Shown: positions 15,543 to 23,150 of the stretch, piece by piece | How the letters are laid out: the number at the start of each line of letters is the position of its first letter | Numbering within the stretch: position 1 is the stretch's first letter | NCBI GenBank assembly: GCA_019239775.1 | Contig: JAFAZN010000088.1 | Location: forward strand, 1-39,667 | DNA from: Chloroflexota bacterium | Lineage (GTDB): Bacteria; Chloroflexota; UBA6077; CF-72 | Direction of reading: 5' to 3' | DNA: 39,667 bases | The notes under the pieces: generated by a model | Seen by the model: the letters and a program-made list of their open reading frames with translations, nothing else | Told to the model about the DNA's origin: nothing | Database searches by the model: none | Made by a program: the position numbers and the translations under genes

Positions 15543-16547
15543 CTACTCGAGGACCTGGATGGTGCCCGCCATGCCCTCATGCAGCACGCAGATGTAGTCG
15601 TACGTGCCCGGGTTGTTGAAATGCACCGTGAACGTGGGTGTCGGCTGGCCTGGCATCGGCTGCAAGAACCCCGAGTTGAGGAAACTGCCGCCGTTCCAGT
15701 TGGTCGGATCACCACTCGGCGCCAGCACCATCGGGTTGAGCTGCAGCTTGGGCGGGCCATTGGGCTGCGGCTGTGGCACGACCACGTCAGGCACAGGCCC
15801 ACCCGACAGGAAGGTCACAGTGTGCGGCGTGTCCTGCGTCTTCCACACCCACGTCACCGAGTCGCCCGCGTGAATCACCGCGCGCGGTGGGAAGAAGCGC
15901 TGCACGTCGGTCGGCCCGTTCTGCGCTCCGGCGACCACACCAATGGTCGAGCCTTCGGTCGGCAGCTCGCCCTGGTTGGTCATGATCGTTGGCACGCCTT
16001 TGCTGTCGATCTCACTGCCGACCTGTGCGGCCTTGCGCGCATCGATCGCGTCCTGGGTATCAACGGTCTGTCCCGGCGCCTGGACCTGAACGGTACCCAC
16101 CATGCCCTGGTGGATCGCACAGTAATAGGTATAGGTGCCGGCCTTGGAGAATGTCAGGCTGTAGGTCTGGCCCTTGTTGAGCAGGCCGCTGCCAGCGACG
16201 CCGCTGCCGTCGTATGAGGTGCCACCTTGTGGCATGGCGACGAGTGGATTGATAAAGACGCCGTCTGGCCCTGGCTGGACGAAGTCAGGCGGCTGTCCTC
16301 CACCCGTGAAAATCACGTCGTGAAACTCGGTCGAATCGAGGCTCCACGTCACGGTGTCGCCCGTATTGATGGTGACGTTGACTGGAGCAAACTCCAGCAA
16401 CTGGACGTCTCCACCGGGTGACTCGGCGCCAGCCGAGACTTTGACGGTCTGCGCCGCCCGCGCAACCGGTGCGGCCATCAGCGGCCCTGCACACAGTGCG
16501 CCTGCGAAAGCGAGTCGCACAAGACGGGTAGGTATGGATAGAACCAT
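15543..16547 (-). CDS. Secreted tandem cupredoxin (two type 1 copper domains)
   Basis: A 334-residue exported protein with a Sec signal peptide (VRLAFAGALCAGPLMAAPVARAA, about residues 8-30) and two plastocyanin/azurin-like domains. Each keeps a full type 1 copper ligand set: His in EFHDVIF plus C-x2-H-x2-M in YCAIHQGM (domain 1), and His in DTPHTVTF plus YICVLHEGM (domain 2). The short C-x2-H-x2-M loop is like that of amicyanins. It is probably a periplasmic or surface electron carrier or copper binder. The start at 16547 is set by a strong Shine-Dalgarno (GGAGGGAAGA); an in-frame extension to 16604 adds 19 non-signal residues. It is 41 bp from the GGDEF-EAL gene on the same strand. Its redox partner is not in the window. 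Confidence 0.88.
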   Translation of the reverse strand: MVLSIPTRLVRLAFAGALCAGPLMAAPVARAAQTVKVSAGAESPGGDVQLLEFAPVNVTINTGDTVTWSLDSTEFHDVIFTGGGQPPDFVQPGPDGVFINPLVAMPQGGTSYDGSGVAGSGLLNKGQTYSLTFSKAGTYTYYCAIHQGMVGTVQVQAPGQTVDTQDAIDARKAAQVGSEIDSKGVPTIMTNQGELPTEGSTIGVVAGAQNGPTDVQRFFPPRAVIHAGDSVTWVWKTQDTPHTVTFLSGGPVPDVVVPQPQPNGPPKLQLNPMVLAPSGDPTNWNGGSFLNSGFLQPMPGQPTPTFTVHFNNPGTYDYICVLHEGMAGTIQVLE

Positions 16548-16644
16548 TCTTCCCTCCACAGATTTTGAGCGCACCGTGCTCACTGGGTCAGGTGCGCCCG
16601 CCATAGTACGGGACGGACGTCAAGTCCGGATCAGTCGAGTGTGT

Positions 16645-16673
16645 TTGACAACCCGGGACCCCCCCAATATGCT
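16645..16673 (+). promoter_or_regulatory. Sigma-70-type promoter of the dipeptide-type operon
   Basis: TTGACA (16645-16650), 17 nt, TATGCT (16668-16673). The predicted leader is about 72 nt, and ATG 16752 has a clear Shine-Dalgarno (GGAGG at 16739-16743). This is therefore a conventional leadered transcript, unlike several others in the window. The spacer contains a run of seven C. Confidence 0.65.
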
Positions 16674-16751
16674 CGGCTCAGGCCTTGATTCCGTTACAAA
16701 CCTGGTCACAAAGGCAAAGCACTTCGGTCCAATCCGCGGAGGTGGCTGTCC

Positions 16752-18674
16752 ATGATCGAACGATCACTTAACCGCAGGCTATTCTTGCGGGCCGCGGTCC
16801 TCGGGGGAACGGCGGCATTGCTTGCAGCGTGCACGCCCGCCGCACCGCCAGCCGCCTCGACCGCTGCGCCAGCGGCGGCTCCAACCACCGCCCCAGCCGC
16901 GGCGCCGACCACGGCGCCAGCAGCCGCGAAACCCACGACCGCGCCTGCCGCGGCACCAACAACCGCGCCTACGGCCGCGGCGCAGACCGCTCCAGCGCAG
17001 GTCGCGCAGGTGCCGCGCAACAAACAGTTGGTCCTCATGTGGTCGGGGCGCGACGGCAAGTACGTGGATTACGAGCTCTGGAATCCGTATTCGCCAGATG
17101 CCAACCACCAGAACGGGCCTGGCATTTTCTACGAACCGCTGTACTTCTACAGCGCGTTTGCGAACAAAGAGATTCCGTGGCTGGCCGAGAGTTATCAGTT
17201 CAGCCCGGACTACAAGTCGCTCACCATCAAGACACGCTCCGGGATCAACTGGAGCGACGGTCAGCCATTCAGCGCGAAGGATGTCGCCTTCACCATCACC
17301 GAGTCGGCACGTCAGGGAGCCAAAATCAAATTCGGCGCCCAGATCGCTCAATTCCTCGACAACGCCACCGCCCAGGACGACAACACCGTCCTCGTAAACT
17401 TCAAAATCCCCTCGCCGAAGTTCATGTACATGATGATGTACCGCTACGACCTGGGGCTCTACATGGTGCCGCAGCACATCTTCAGCCAGTCCGACGACTG
17501 GTCGAAGTTCACCGCCTTCGACCTTTCGAAAGATTGGCCGGTGACCACCGGACCGTGGAAGGTCGTCGCATCCTCCGCTGATCAGAAGGTCATCGATCTC
17601 CGGTCGGATTGGTGGGCCGTCAAAGCCGGGCTGGTCAAAGCCATGCCGGCCGTCCAGCGCATTGTGTATCTGCCATATCCAGGTGAAACGCAGACCGCGC
17701 AGGCCCACATCAGCAATGCCATTGACTGTTCGGTCGACTTGCGGCCCAACACCATCAAGCAGGTGCTGGCGCAGAATCCGAAGATCCAGGGGTGGGCCGG
17801 CAAGGATCCACCCTACGGGTACACCGACTGGTGGCCGACTTCGTTGTACGTCGACACCACCAAGCCTCCGTTTACGGACAAGGACGTGCGCTGGGCGCTC
17901 AGCTATTCGCTGGACCGCCAGCAACTCATCGATGTCGCGTTCGGCGGCGCCAGCACGCCGGATCAGCTGCCATTCCCAAGCCCGGACAGCTATGTCGGTT
18001 TGAAACCGTTCGTCGACGAGATCAAGGACCTCCTGGATCAATACCCAACCAACGAGTACAACCTCGACAAGGCTGCCGCGCTGCTCAAGGGCAAGGGCTA
18101 CACGATGGGCAGCGATGGATTCTGGGCGGACTCCAACGGACATCTTTCATTGGAGATCGGCGGTATTCCTGGACTGTTCGACGATATCGGCCCGGTAATG
18201 GCGGAAATGCTCAAAAAAGGTGGCATTGACACGACGTTTGTGCATCCGCCGGACGAGGACGTTCGCTTTACGACCGGGGATTACATCGGTGCGCTGTACG
18301 GTCACGGCGGCAGTGTCAACTCCGATCCGTACGACACCATGTTCCTGTACCAGAGCCAATCCGTGGCGATCCCTGGGTCGCACGCCTCCAACTTCTCGAA
18401 GTGGAAGAACGCGGACTACGACAAGATCGTCGACGAGATGGCGGTGACGCCCGCCTCGGACCAGGCGAAACTGTTGGACCAGTTCAAACGGGCTATGGCC
18501 ATCTGGCTACCCGAGCTGCCGGATATTCCGATCCAGAACTGGTATCACCGCATTCCGTACAACAACACCAACTGGACGGGATGGCCAAACAAGGACAATC
18601 CGTACGTCAATGGCGCGTTCTGGCACTTGACGTTCCAGTTGATCCTCAACGAGCTGAAACCCGCGGGAGGCTAG
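16752..18674 (+). CDS. Lipoprotein substrate-binding protein of a Dpp/Opp-type ABC transporter
   Basis: A 640-residue family 5 solute-binding protein. The N-terminus carries a twin-Arg-like motif (NRRLFLR) and a lipobox LLAAC with Cys27, so it is a membrane-anchored lipoprotein. Residues 28-85 are an Ala-Pro-Thr repeat linker. The mature domain shows NGPGIFYEPLYFYSAF, LTIKTRSGINWSDGQPFSAKDV, and VRWALSYSLDRQQLIDVAFGG, as expected for family 5. It starts a plus-strand operon with DppB- and DppC-type permeases; the matching ATPase genes are on the opposite strand at 21043-23111. Many relatives of this long Trp-rich type bind oligosaccharides or peptides, so the ligand is open. Confidence 0.92.
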   Translation: MIERSLNRRLFLRAAVLGGTAALLAACTPAAPPAASTAAPAAAPTTAPAAAPTTAPAAAKPTTAPAAAPTTAPTAAAQTAPAQVAQVPRNKQLVLMWSGRDGKYVDYELWNPYSPDANHQNGPGIFYEPLYFYSAFANKEIPWLAESYQFSPDYKSLTIKTRSGINWSDGQPFSAKDVAFTITESARQGAKIKFGAQIAQFLDNATAQDDNTVLVNFKIPSPKFMYMMMYRYDLGLYMVPQHIFSQSDDWSKFTAFDLSKDWPVTTGPWKVVASSADQKVIDLRSDWWAVKAGLVKAMPAVQRIVYLPYPGETQTAQAHISNAIDCSVDLRPNTIKQVLAQNPKIQGWAGKDPPYGYTDWWPTSLYVDTTKPPFTDKDVRWALSYSLDRQQLIDVAFGGASTPDQLPFPSPDSYVGLKPFVDEIKDLLDQYPTNEYNLDKAAALLKGKGYTMGSDGFWADSNGHLSLEIGGIPGLFDDIGPVMAEMLKKGGIDTTFVHPPDEDVRFTTGDYIGALYGHGGSVNSDPYDTMFLYQSQSVAIPGSHASNFSKWKNADYDKIVDEMAVTPASDQAKLLDQFKRAMAIWLPELPDIPIQNWYHRIPYNNTNWTGWPNKDNPYVNGAFWHLTFQLILNELKPAGG

Positions 18675-18714
18675 CGGAGCGCACGTCCCGTGGCGGCAAC
18701 AACATCCTAATCCA

Positions 18715-19725
18715 ATGAGACTCGATTACCTCCTCAAGAGGCTGGCGCTCTTCGTGCTCGTGGTATGGGTTGCCGCCACCATCAATTTCGTCCTCCCGCG
18801 CCTTTCAGGCGGCAACGCCATCCGGGAAGCGCTGCTGCAACAGGCCGCGGCTGGCGGCTACGTGCAGTCCAACATTGACCAGATGGTCCACGAGTTCGAC
18901 GCCGAATTCGGCCTCGACAAACCCCTCTGGCAGCAATACCTCACGTACCTGTGGAACATCTCGCACCTGGACTTCGGCTTCTCGATGGCCAATTACCCGA
19001 CGCGGGTAAGCACGCTGATGCTGGATGCCCTCCCCTGGACGCTGGCCCTGCTCGGCATCTCGACAGCCATCGCCTTCAGCGTGGGCATCTTCCTCGGCGG
19101 CTTGCTGGCGTGGCCAAAAACACCCAAATTCGTCGTCAACGTCCTCTTGCCGCCATTCCTCACACTTTCGGCCGTGCCGTACTACATGCTGGGCCTGATC
19201 CTTCTCTGGATCCTGAGCTTCCAGACCCACTGGTTCCCGCTGTTCGGCGCGTACACCCCGGGCACGATCCCCAACTGGTCCGACCCGGAGTTCCTCAAGG
19301 ACGTCGCCTGGCACAGCATCCTCCCCGGACTCTCTATCATTCTGTCCTCCATCGGCTTCTGGGCCCTCGGCATGCGGGCAATGATGGTGAGCGTGCAGCA
19401 CGACGATTTCGTGCAGTACGCCGAGGCCAAAGGCCTCAAAGACCGAACCGTCTTTTTCCGCTACGCCGGCCGCAATGCCATGCTCCCACAGCTCACAGCC
19501 CTCGGTCTCACGATCGGCCACATCCTCTCGGGCGCCCTTCTGGTCGAGATCGTGTTCAGTTACCCTGGCATCGGCAATGTGCTGTATCACTCCATCAAGG
19601 CGTATGACTATTTCGCCATCGAAGGCATCGTTTTTGGCGTGATCGTTTCCATCACCGTGGCGACGCTCGTGCTTGATCTCATTTATCCGAAAATCGATCC
19701 GCGAATCACCTATGCGCGCGCCTGA
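18715..19725 (+). CDS. ABC transporter permease, DppB type
   Basis: A 336-residue membrane protein beginning MRLDYLLKRLALFVLVVWVAATINFVLPR. The typical loop FGLDKPLWQQYLTYLWNISHLDFGFSM lies near residues 63-89, and the EAA loop near residues 235-257 reads FVQYAEAKGLKDRTVFFRYAGRN. The YPGIGNVLYHSIKAYDYFAIEG segment near the C-terminus is characteristic of DppB. It lies 40 bp after the binding-protein gene and 20 bp before the DppC-type gene. No convincing Shine-Dalgarno precedes the ATG, but the length and N-terminus are canonical. Confidence 0.93.
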   Translation: MRLDYLLKRLALFVLVVWVAATINFVLPRLSGGNAIREALLQQAAAGGYVQSNIDQMVHEFDAEFGLDKPLWQQYLTYLWNISHLDFGFSMANYPTRVSTLMLDALPWTLALLGISTAIAFSVGIFLGGLLAWPKTPKFVVNVLLPPFLTLSAVPYYMLGLILLWILSFQTHWFPLFGAYTPGTIPNWSDPEFLKDVAWHSILPGLSIILSSIGFWALGMRAMMVSVQHDDFVQYAEAKGLKDRTVFFRYAGRNAMLPQLTALGLTIGHILSGALLVEIVFSYPGIGNVLYHSIKAYDYFAIEGIVFGVIVSITVATLVLDLIYPKIDPRITYARA

Positions 19726-19745
19726 AGTTTGGAGGCACTGAGCAC

Positions 19746-20663
19746 GTGGGCATCGCGGTAGGTCAGGCTGCTCCCACCGTCCAGACGCCTGTTGAGAGCC
19801 AGTTCCGTGGCCAGGCGCGCAGCGGACTCCAGTACATTGCTCGCAATCAGCAGTTGCTGATTGGTCTGATCATGCTTGGCGCACTTGCCCTCTTCGTCAT
19901 TTTGGGCCACCTGCTCTACAAAGTTGACCTGTACAAACCCTTGTCAGTCCCCGCCGGACGGCCCCCGTCAGCCCAGTTTCCGCTCGGCACGGACAGCCAG
20001 GGTCGCGACCTGTTGGCGGTGATGATTTCTGGGATTCCGCTGACCCTGTTCATTGGCCTCGCCGCCGGACTGCTCGGCGTTGCCATTGGAACCATCCTCG
20101 CCTTTGCCGGTGCGTACTACGGTGGGCTGCTGGATGCGTTCGTACGCGGCCTGGTGGATGTCGGACTCACGATTCCGACCTTCCTGGTGCTCATCATTGT
20201 GGCAATCTCGATCCACAGTGCCATGACCGTTCCGCAAATGGCACTGGTTGTGGCGGCGTTAGGTTGGCTGTGGCCTACTCGCACCATTCGCGCGCAGGTG
20301 CTCACTATGCGCGAGCGAGCCTACGTGCACGTGGCACGACTTTCTGGCGCAAGCAATTTGCGAATTATCTTTCTGGAGCTGATGCCGAACCTCTTGCCCT
20401 ATTTGGCGGCATCATTGGTTGCCGCGGTTGCCTCCGCCATCCTTGCCTCTCTGGGCCTCGAAGCCTTAGGCCTTGGCGCCGTGGACTCGCCCACCATTGG
20501 GATGACGATCTACTGGGTCATCTTTTACGGCGCATTGCTCCAGGGCATGTGGTGGTGGTTCCTGCCACCGATCATCGTCGTGATCATGCTGTTCATGGGT
20601 CTCTTCGGCCTCTCAGCCGGACTCGACGAATGGGCAAACCCGCGGACGAGAAGGTCACTTTAA
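19746..20663 (+). CDS. ABC transporter permease, DppC type
   Basis: A 305-residue permease with the DppC signature FPLGTDSQGRDLLAVMISG near residues 78-96. The EAA loop YVHVARLSGASNLRIIFLELMPNL lies near residues 194-217. The GTG start at 19746 has GGAGG 10 nt upstream. A hydrophilic N-terminal segment of about 35 residues precedes TM1, as is usual for the family. It ends the plus-strand operon and is followed by the palindrome array and a terminator-like hairpin at 20774. Confidence 0.92.
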   Translation: MGIAVGQAAPTVQTPVESQFRGQARSGLQYIARNQQLLIGLIMLGALALFVILGHLLYKVDLYKPLSVPAGRPPSAQFPLGTDSQGRDLLAVMISGIPLTLFIGLAAGLLGVAIGTILAFAGAYYGGLLDAFVRGLVDVGLTIPTFLVLIIVAISIHSAMTVPQMALVVAALGWLWPTRTIRAQVLTMRERAYVHVARLSGASNLRIIFLELMPNLLPYLAASLVAAVASAILASLGLEALGLGAVDSPTIGMTIYWVIFYGALLQGMWWWFLPPIIVVIMLFMGLFGLSAGLDEWANPRTRRSL

Positions 20664-20671
20664 TTTGGAGC

Positions 20672-20742
20672 GGGCACGCGCATGCGCGTACCCGTCCAGG
20701 CGGAGCATGCTCCGCCTGGCGGCGCCGATCATGATCGGCGCC
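20672..20742. repeat. Three consecutive CATG-centred palindromes at 24-25 bp spacing
   Basis: Palindrome 1 (20672-20693) has 10 of 11 pairs matched. Palindrome 2 (20696-20719) is perfect over 24 bp, with arm CCAGGCGGAG. Palindrome 3 (20721-20742) is perfect over 22 bp, with arm GGCGCCGAT. All are centred exactly on CATG, with centres near 20682.5, 20707.5 and 20731.5. As RNA each folds into a 9-10 bp stem with a CAUG tetraloop. They begin 9 bp after the DppC-type stop codon. The arms differ in sequence while the centre is constant. Confidence 0.8.
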
Positions 20743-20773
20743 GACGCTGCGCTTGGCACGCCGCTGCGCGGCG

Positions 20774-20792
20774 AAGGGGCTCCGCCCCTTTT
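20774..20792 (+). terminator. Probable intrinsic terminator of the Dpp-type operon
   Basis: AAGGGGC-TCC-GCCCCTT is a perfect 7-bp GC-rich stem with a 3-nt loop, followed by TT to give TTTTAT on the plus strand. It is the only hairpin in this gap followed by a T-run. The T tract is short, so efficiency is uncertain. Confidence 0.55.
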
Positions 20793-20952
20793 ATCCCCGG
20801 GCCTTCGGCCGATGCCTGGCGTTCCAACTGCACGTGCGCACAGAACCCCAAGCCTTAGGAGGCGCGCTGCCAACAATGGCGCATGAGCGCGCTCCGACCA
20901 TCGTGGCAGAAGTGCCCGCCGTGCGGGAGTCTCGGCGCTCGACCGGCGGGGT

Positions 20953-20993
20953 CCAGGGGCGCGTAGCCCCTGGGGAGAAAGACCGCAGTCTTT
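20953..20993 (-). terminator. Pair of hairpins downstream of the minus-strand ATPase operon
   Basis: CCAGGGGC-GCGTA-GCCCCTGG (20953-20973) is a perfect 8-bp stem, and AAAGAC-CGCA-GTCTTT (20978-20993) a perfect 6-bp stem. They lie 50-90 bp beyond the minus-strand stop codon at 21043. Neither has a proper U tract, so a role in termination or 3'-end stabilisation is inferred from position. Confidence 0.45.
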
Positions 20994-21042
20994 CGACTGC
21001 CAAAGAAAACTCGTCCTAGACTGAGCCTTTCGACTGCTGAAT

Positions 21043-22137
21043 CTAGAACACCTCGCCCAATTGTTCTGAGCTCAGGACTTCCCTGTCGCGGTAGAGAAAA
21101 CACGTCGCCACGCGGCCTTGGTCGATACGAAACAGCGGTGGCGGATTCTCACGGCATATGGCCATCACGTGCGGACAGCGATCCGCGAATGGACAGCCAG
21201 TCAGCAGATGGCCTCCGCGAGCTTTCGCGGCCGCCGAAACCGCCGCGGCCGTGGGCACCAGACCGACCGCGCCGCCAACCTCCACCTGCATGGTCCCGTT
21301 CGAAACGTCAGCCGTCTCAGCTCGAATGTCCGTCGAGCCCCATGCCAGAGAGGGATTCGGCTGCGGCACGGACTGAATGAGCAGCTGCGTGTACGGATGC
21401 TTTGGCTCCCGCACAACCAGGTCCACCGTCCCGGCCTCGGCAACTGAGCCACGGTACAGCACAATGATGTTGTCGCTGATCTGGTACGCCGTCGTCAGGT
21501 CGTGCGTAATGTAGATGATGGACATCCCATAGTCTCGATTGAGCTGACTGAGACTCTCCAGGATGGTGGCTCGCAGGGAGGCGTCGACCATCGACACGGG
21601 CTCGTCGGCAATAATCAATCGAGGTCGCATCAGCACCGCACGCGCGACCATAATCCGCTGCCGTTGTCCACCACTGAGCTGGTGCGGATAGCGCCCAAGC
21701 GTTTCGTCGGGCCGCAACCCGACCGCGCGAAGCGACTCCTGGATCAGCGCGCGGCGCGCCTGTGGTGAACTGGCGAGCTTGAACTCCGCGATCGGTGTTT
21801 CCAGGACATGTTCGACGCGATAAAACGGGTTGTAGACCTCGTACGGATCCTGAAAAATCATTTGCACGTCGCGTAGAAATGCGCGGCGTTGCTCTCCAGT
21901 GAGGTGGCGGAGGTCGTGCCCGTCGTAGAGCACTTGCCCGGTCGTCGGGCTGATGAGGCCCAATAGCAGCCGCGCCAGCGTGGTCTTGCCGCTGCCACTT
22001 TCGCCGACCACTGCCGTAACGCGTGGATTCTCCTCGATCGCAAACGAAAAATCGTCGAGAGCGACGGTCACGCGTTTATCGAGCAGGCCGCCACCGAAGG
22101 CCTTGGTGACTTTGCGCGCTTCCAGTAACGCGGTCAT
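21043..22137 (-). CDS. Peptide-type ABC transporter ATPase, DppF/OppF type
   Basis: A 364-residue ATPase with Walker A GESGSGKT near residue 45, the Q-loop region MIFQDPYEVYNPF, the signature LSGGQRQR, Walker B LIIADEP and the H-loop THD. The C-terminal oligopeptide-transporter extension has the Cys cluster CPFADRCPHVMAIC. It couples by a 4-bp overlap to the upstream DppD-type ATPase. The pair probably powers the permeases at 18715-20663, and might also serve the ATPase-less permeases at 4133-5931. An inserted Ala/Val-rich segment of roughly 40 residues sits between the nucleotide-binding domain and the Cys cluster. Confidence 0.93.
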   Translation of the reverse strand: MTALLEARKVTKAFGGGLLDKRVTVALDDFSFAIEENPRVTAVVGESGSGKTTLARLLLGLISPTTGQVLYDGHDLRHLTGEQRRAFLRDVQMIFQDPYEVYNPFYRVEHVLETPIAEFKLASSPQARRALIQESLRAVGLRPDETLGRYPHQLSGGQRQRIMVARAVLMRPRLIIADEPVSMVDASLRATILESLSQLNRDYGMSIIYITHDLTTAYQISDNIIVLYRGSVAEAGTVDLVVREPKHPYTQLLIQSVPQPNPSLAWGSTDIRAETADVSNGTMQVEVGGAVGLVPTAAAVSAAAKARGGHLLTGCPFADRCPHVMAICRENPPPLFRIDQGRVATCFLYRDREVLSSEQLGEVF

Positions 22138-23111
22138 GGTGTTACTGAGGATGCATCGTAAAGGTGGCAGGCCACCCAGCGGCCCGGCCGGACCTCCGTT
22201 AGCGACGGGTCCTCAATCGAGCAGCGTGGCATCGCGTGCGGGCAGCGCGGGTGGAACGAGCATCCGCTCGGTCGATCGAGCAGTGATGGTGCAAGGCCAG
22301 GAATGCCGCGAAACGTGCCCTTGTGTTCGAATGATGGCAAGCTAGCGATGAGCAGCTGCGTATACGGATGCAGTGGCTCGGCGAACACGTCGTTCACCGG
22401 CGACACTTCTACCAGGCGACCTGCGTACATCACACCGAGTCGATCCACGAACTGGGCCATCAAACCCATGTCGTGGCCGACCAACACCACGGATGCATTG
22501 AGCATCTCCTGAACGCGCTCTAGCGTTTCCATCACCTGGCGTTGGACGACCACGTCTAGCGCGCTGGTGGGCTCATCGGCAATGATGACTTTCGGTCGTA
22601 AGCAGATCGCAATTGCGATGCATACGCGCTGCTTCATCCCACCGCTCAGCTCGTGTGGGAATCGGTCAGCCACCTCCGGTCGTAGCCCAACCTGGTCGAG
22701 CAGCGAAATCACGCGCTCGTTGGCGGCGCGCGCCGGGAGGTGCTCGTCGTGATCGTGCATGGCGTCGACGATTTGCTCGCGCACGCGAACGACGGGGTTG
22801 AGCGAATTCATGGCGCCTTGCGCCACGAGGGCAAGTGTCGCAAGACGCAGGCGGCGCATGTGCTCCTCGGAAACCTCGAGCACGTCGACGCCATCCAGCC
22901 GAATGCTGCCACTTTCAATTTTGCCCGGTGGGCGGATCAACCGCATCAGCGCAAGCGCGATGGTTGACTTACCTGAGCCTGACTCGCCGACGAGACCGAG
23001 CCGTTCCTCCGAGATCACGTCGAAGGTGACGCCATCGACCGCTTTTACAGGACCTCGGCCGGTGTGATACCAGACGCGCAGGTCATCAACTCGAAGGACT
23101 GGCGCAGCCAC
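22134..23111 (-). CDS. Peptide-type ABC transporter ATPase, DppD/OppD type
   Basis: A 325-residue ATPase with Walker A GESGSGKS, the signature LSGGMKQR, Walker B VIIADEPTSALD and the H-loop GHDMG. The C-terminal oligopeptide domain includes HPRCPHAMPRC. GTG 23111 begins just before the conserved APVLRVDDLRVWY. A TTG at 23180 would extend it by 23 residues into the divergent permease gene at 23151, which I consider less likely. A -10-like TACCAT lies 9 nt before the GTG, so the message may be leaderless. It heads a two-gene minus-strand unit with the DppF-type gene. Confidence 0.9.
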   Translation of the reverse strand: MAAPVLRVDDLRVWYHTGRGPVKAVDGVTFDVISEERLGLVGESGSGKSTIALALMRLIRPPGKIESGSIRLDGVDVLEVSEEHMRRLRLATLALVAQGAMNSLNPVVRVREQIVDAMHDHDEHLPARAANERVISLLDQVGLRPEVADRFPHELSGGMKQRVCIAIAICLRPKVIIADEPTSALDVVVQRQVMETLERVQEMLNASVVLVGHDMGLMAQFVDRLGVMYAGRLVEVSPVNDVFAEPLHPYTQLLIASLPSFEHKGTFRGIPGLAPSLLDRPSGCSFHPRCPHAMPRCSIEDPSLTEVRPGRWVACHLYDASSVTP

Positions 23112-23150
23112 CGGCTGGCAATGGTAGCCTACCCGTTGATCGGGGCGTAA
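23112..23150. promoter_or_regulatory. Short divergent promoter region with the palindrome GGTAGCCTACC
   Basis: Only 39 bp separate the predicted starts of the DppD-type ATPase (minus) and the sugar permease (plus). GGTAGCCTACC (23123-23133) is a perfect 11-bp palindrome and offers -10-like hexamers on both strands (TAGCCT plus, TACCAT minus). No -35 is convincing. Overlapping divergent promoters are inferred. Confidence 0.35.

Larger units (their letters stand above)
20664..21042. other. 379-bp non-coding region packed with palindromes
   Basis: This convergent gap between the DppC-type gene and the ATPase genes holds at least eight hairpin-forming sequences and no credible gene. Beyond the separately listed elements there are GCCGC-TGC-GCGGC at 20760-20772 and GGCC-TTC-GGCC at 20800-20810. 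Short frames here (for example 20665-20886) translate palindromes and do not resemble proteins. The rest, 20811-20950, shows nothing I can name. The density of perfect arms suggests a repeat-element cluster or a highly structured RNA 3' region. Confidence 0.7.

Noticed and set aside
16779..18143. 454-codon open frame antisense to the Dpp-type binding protein
   Set aside because: The composition is Arg/Val/His-rich with no domain, and the plus-strand frame is a well-conserved family 5 binding protein.
20665..20886. 73-codon frame in the palindrome-rich gap
   Set aside because: It translates palindromic DNA, has no Shine-Dalgarno or promoter, and shows no protein-like pattern.
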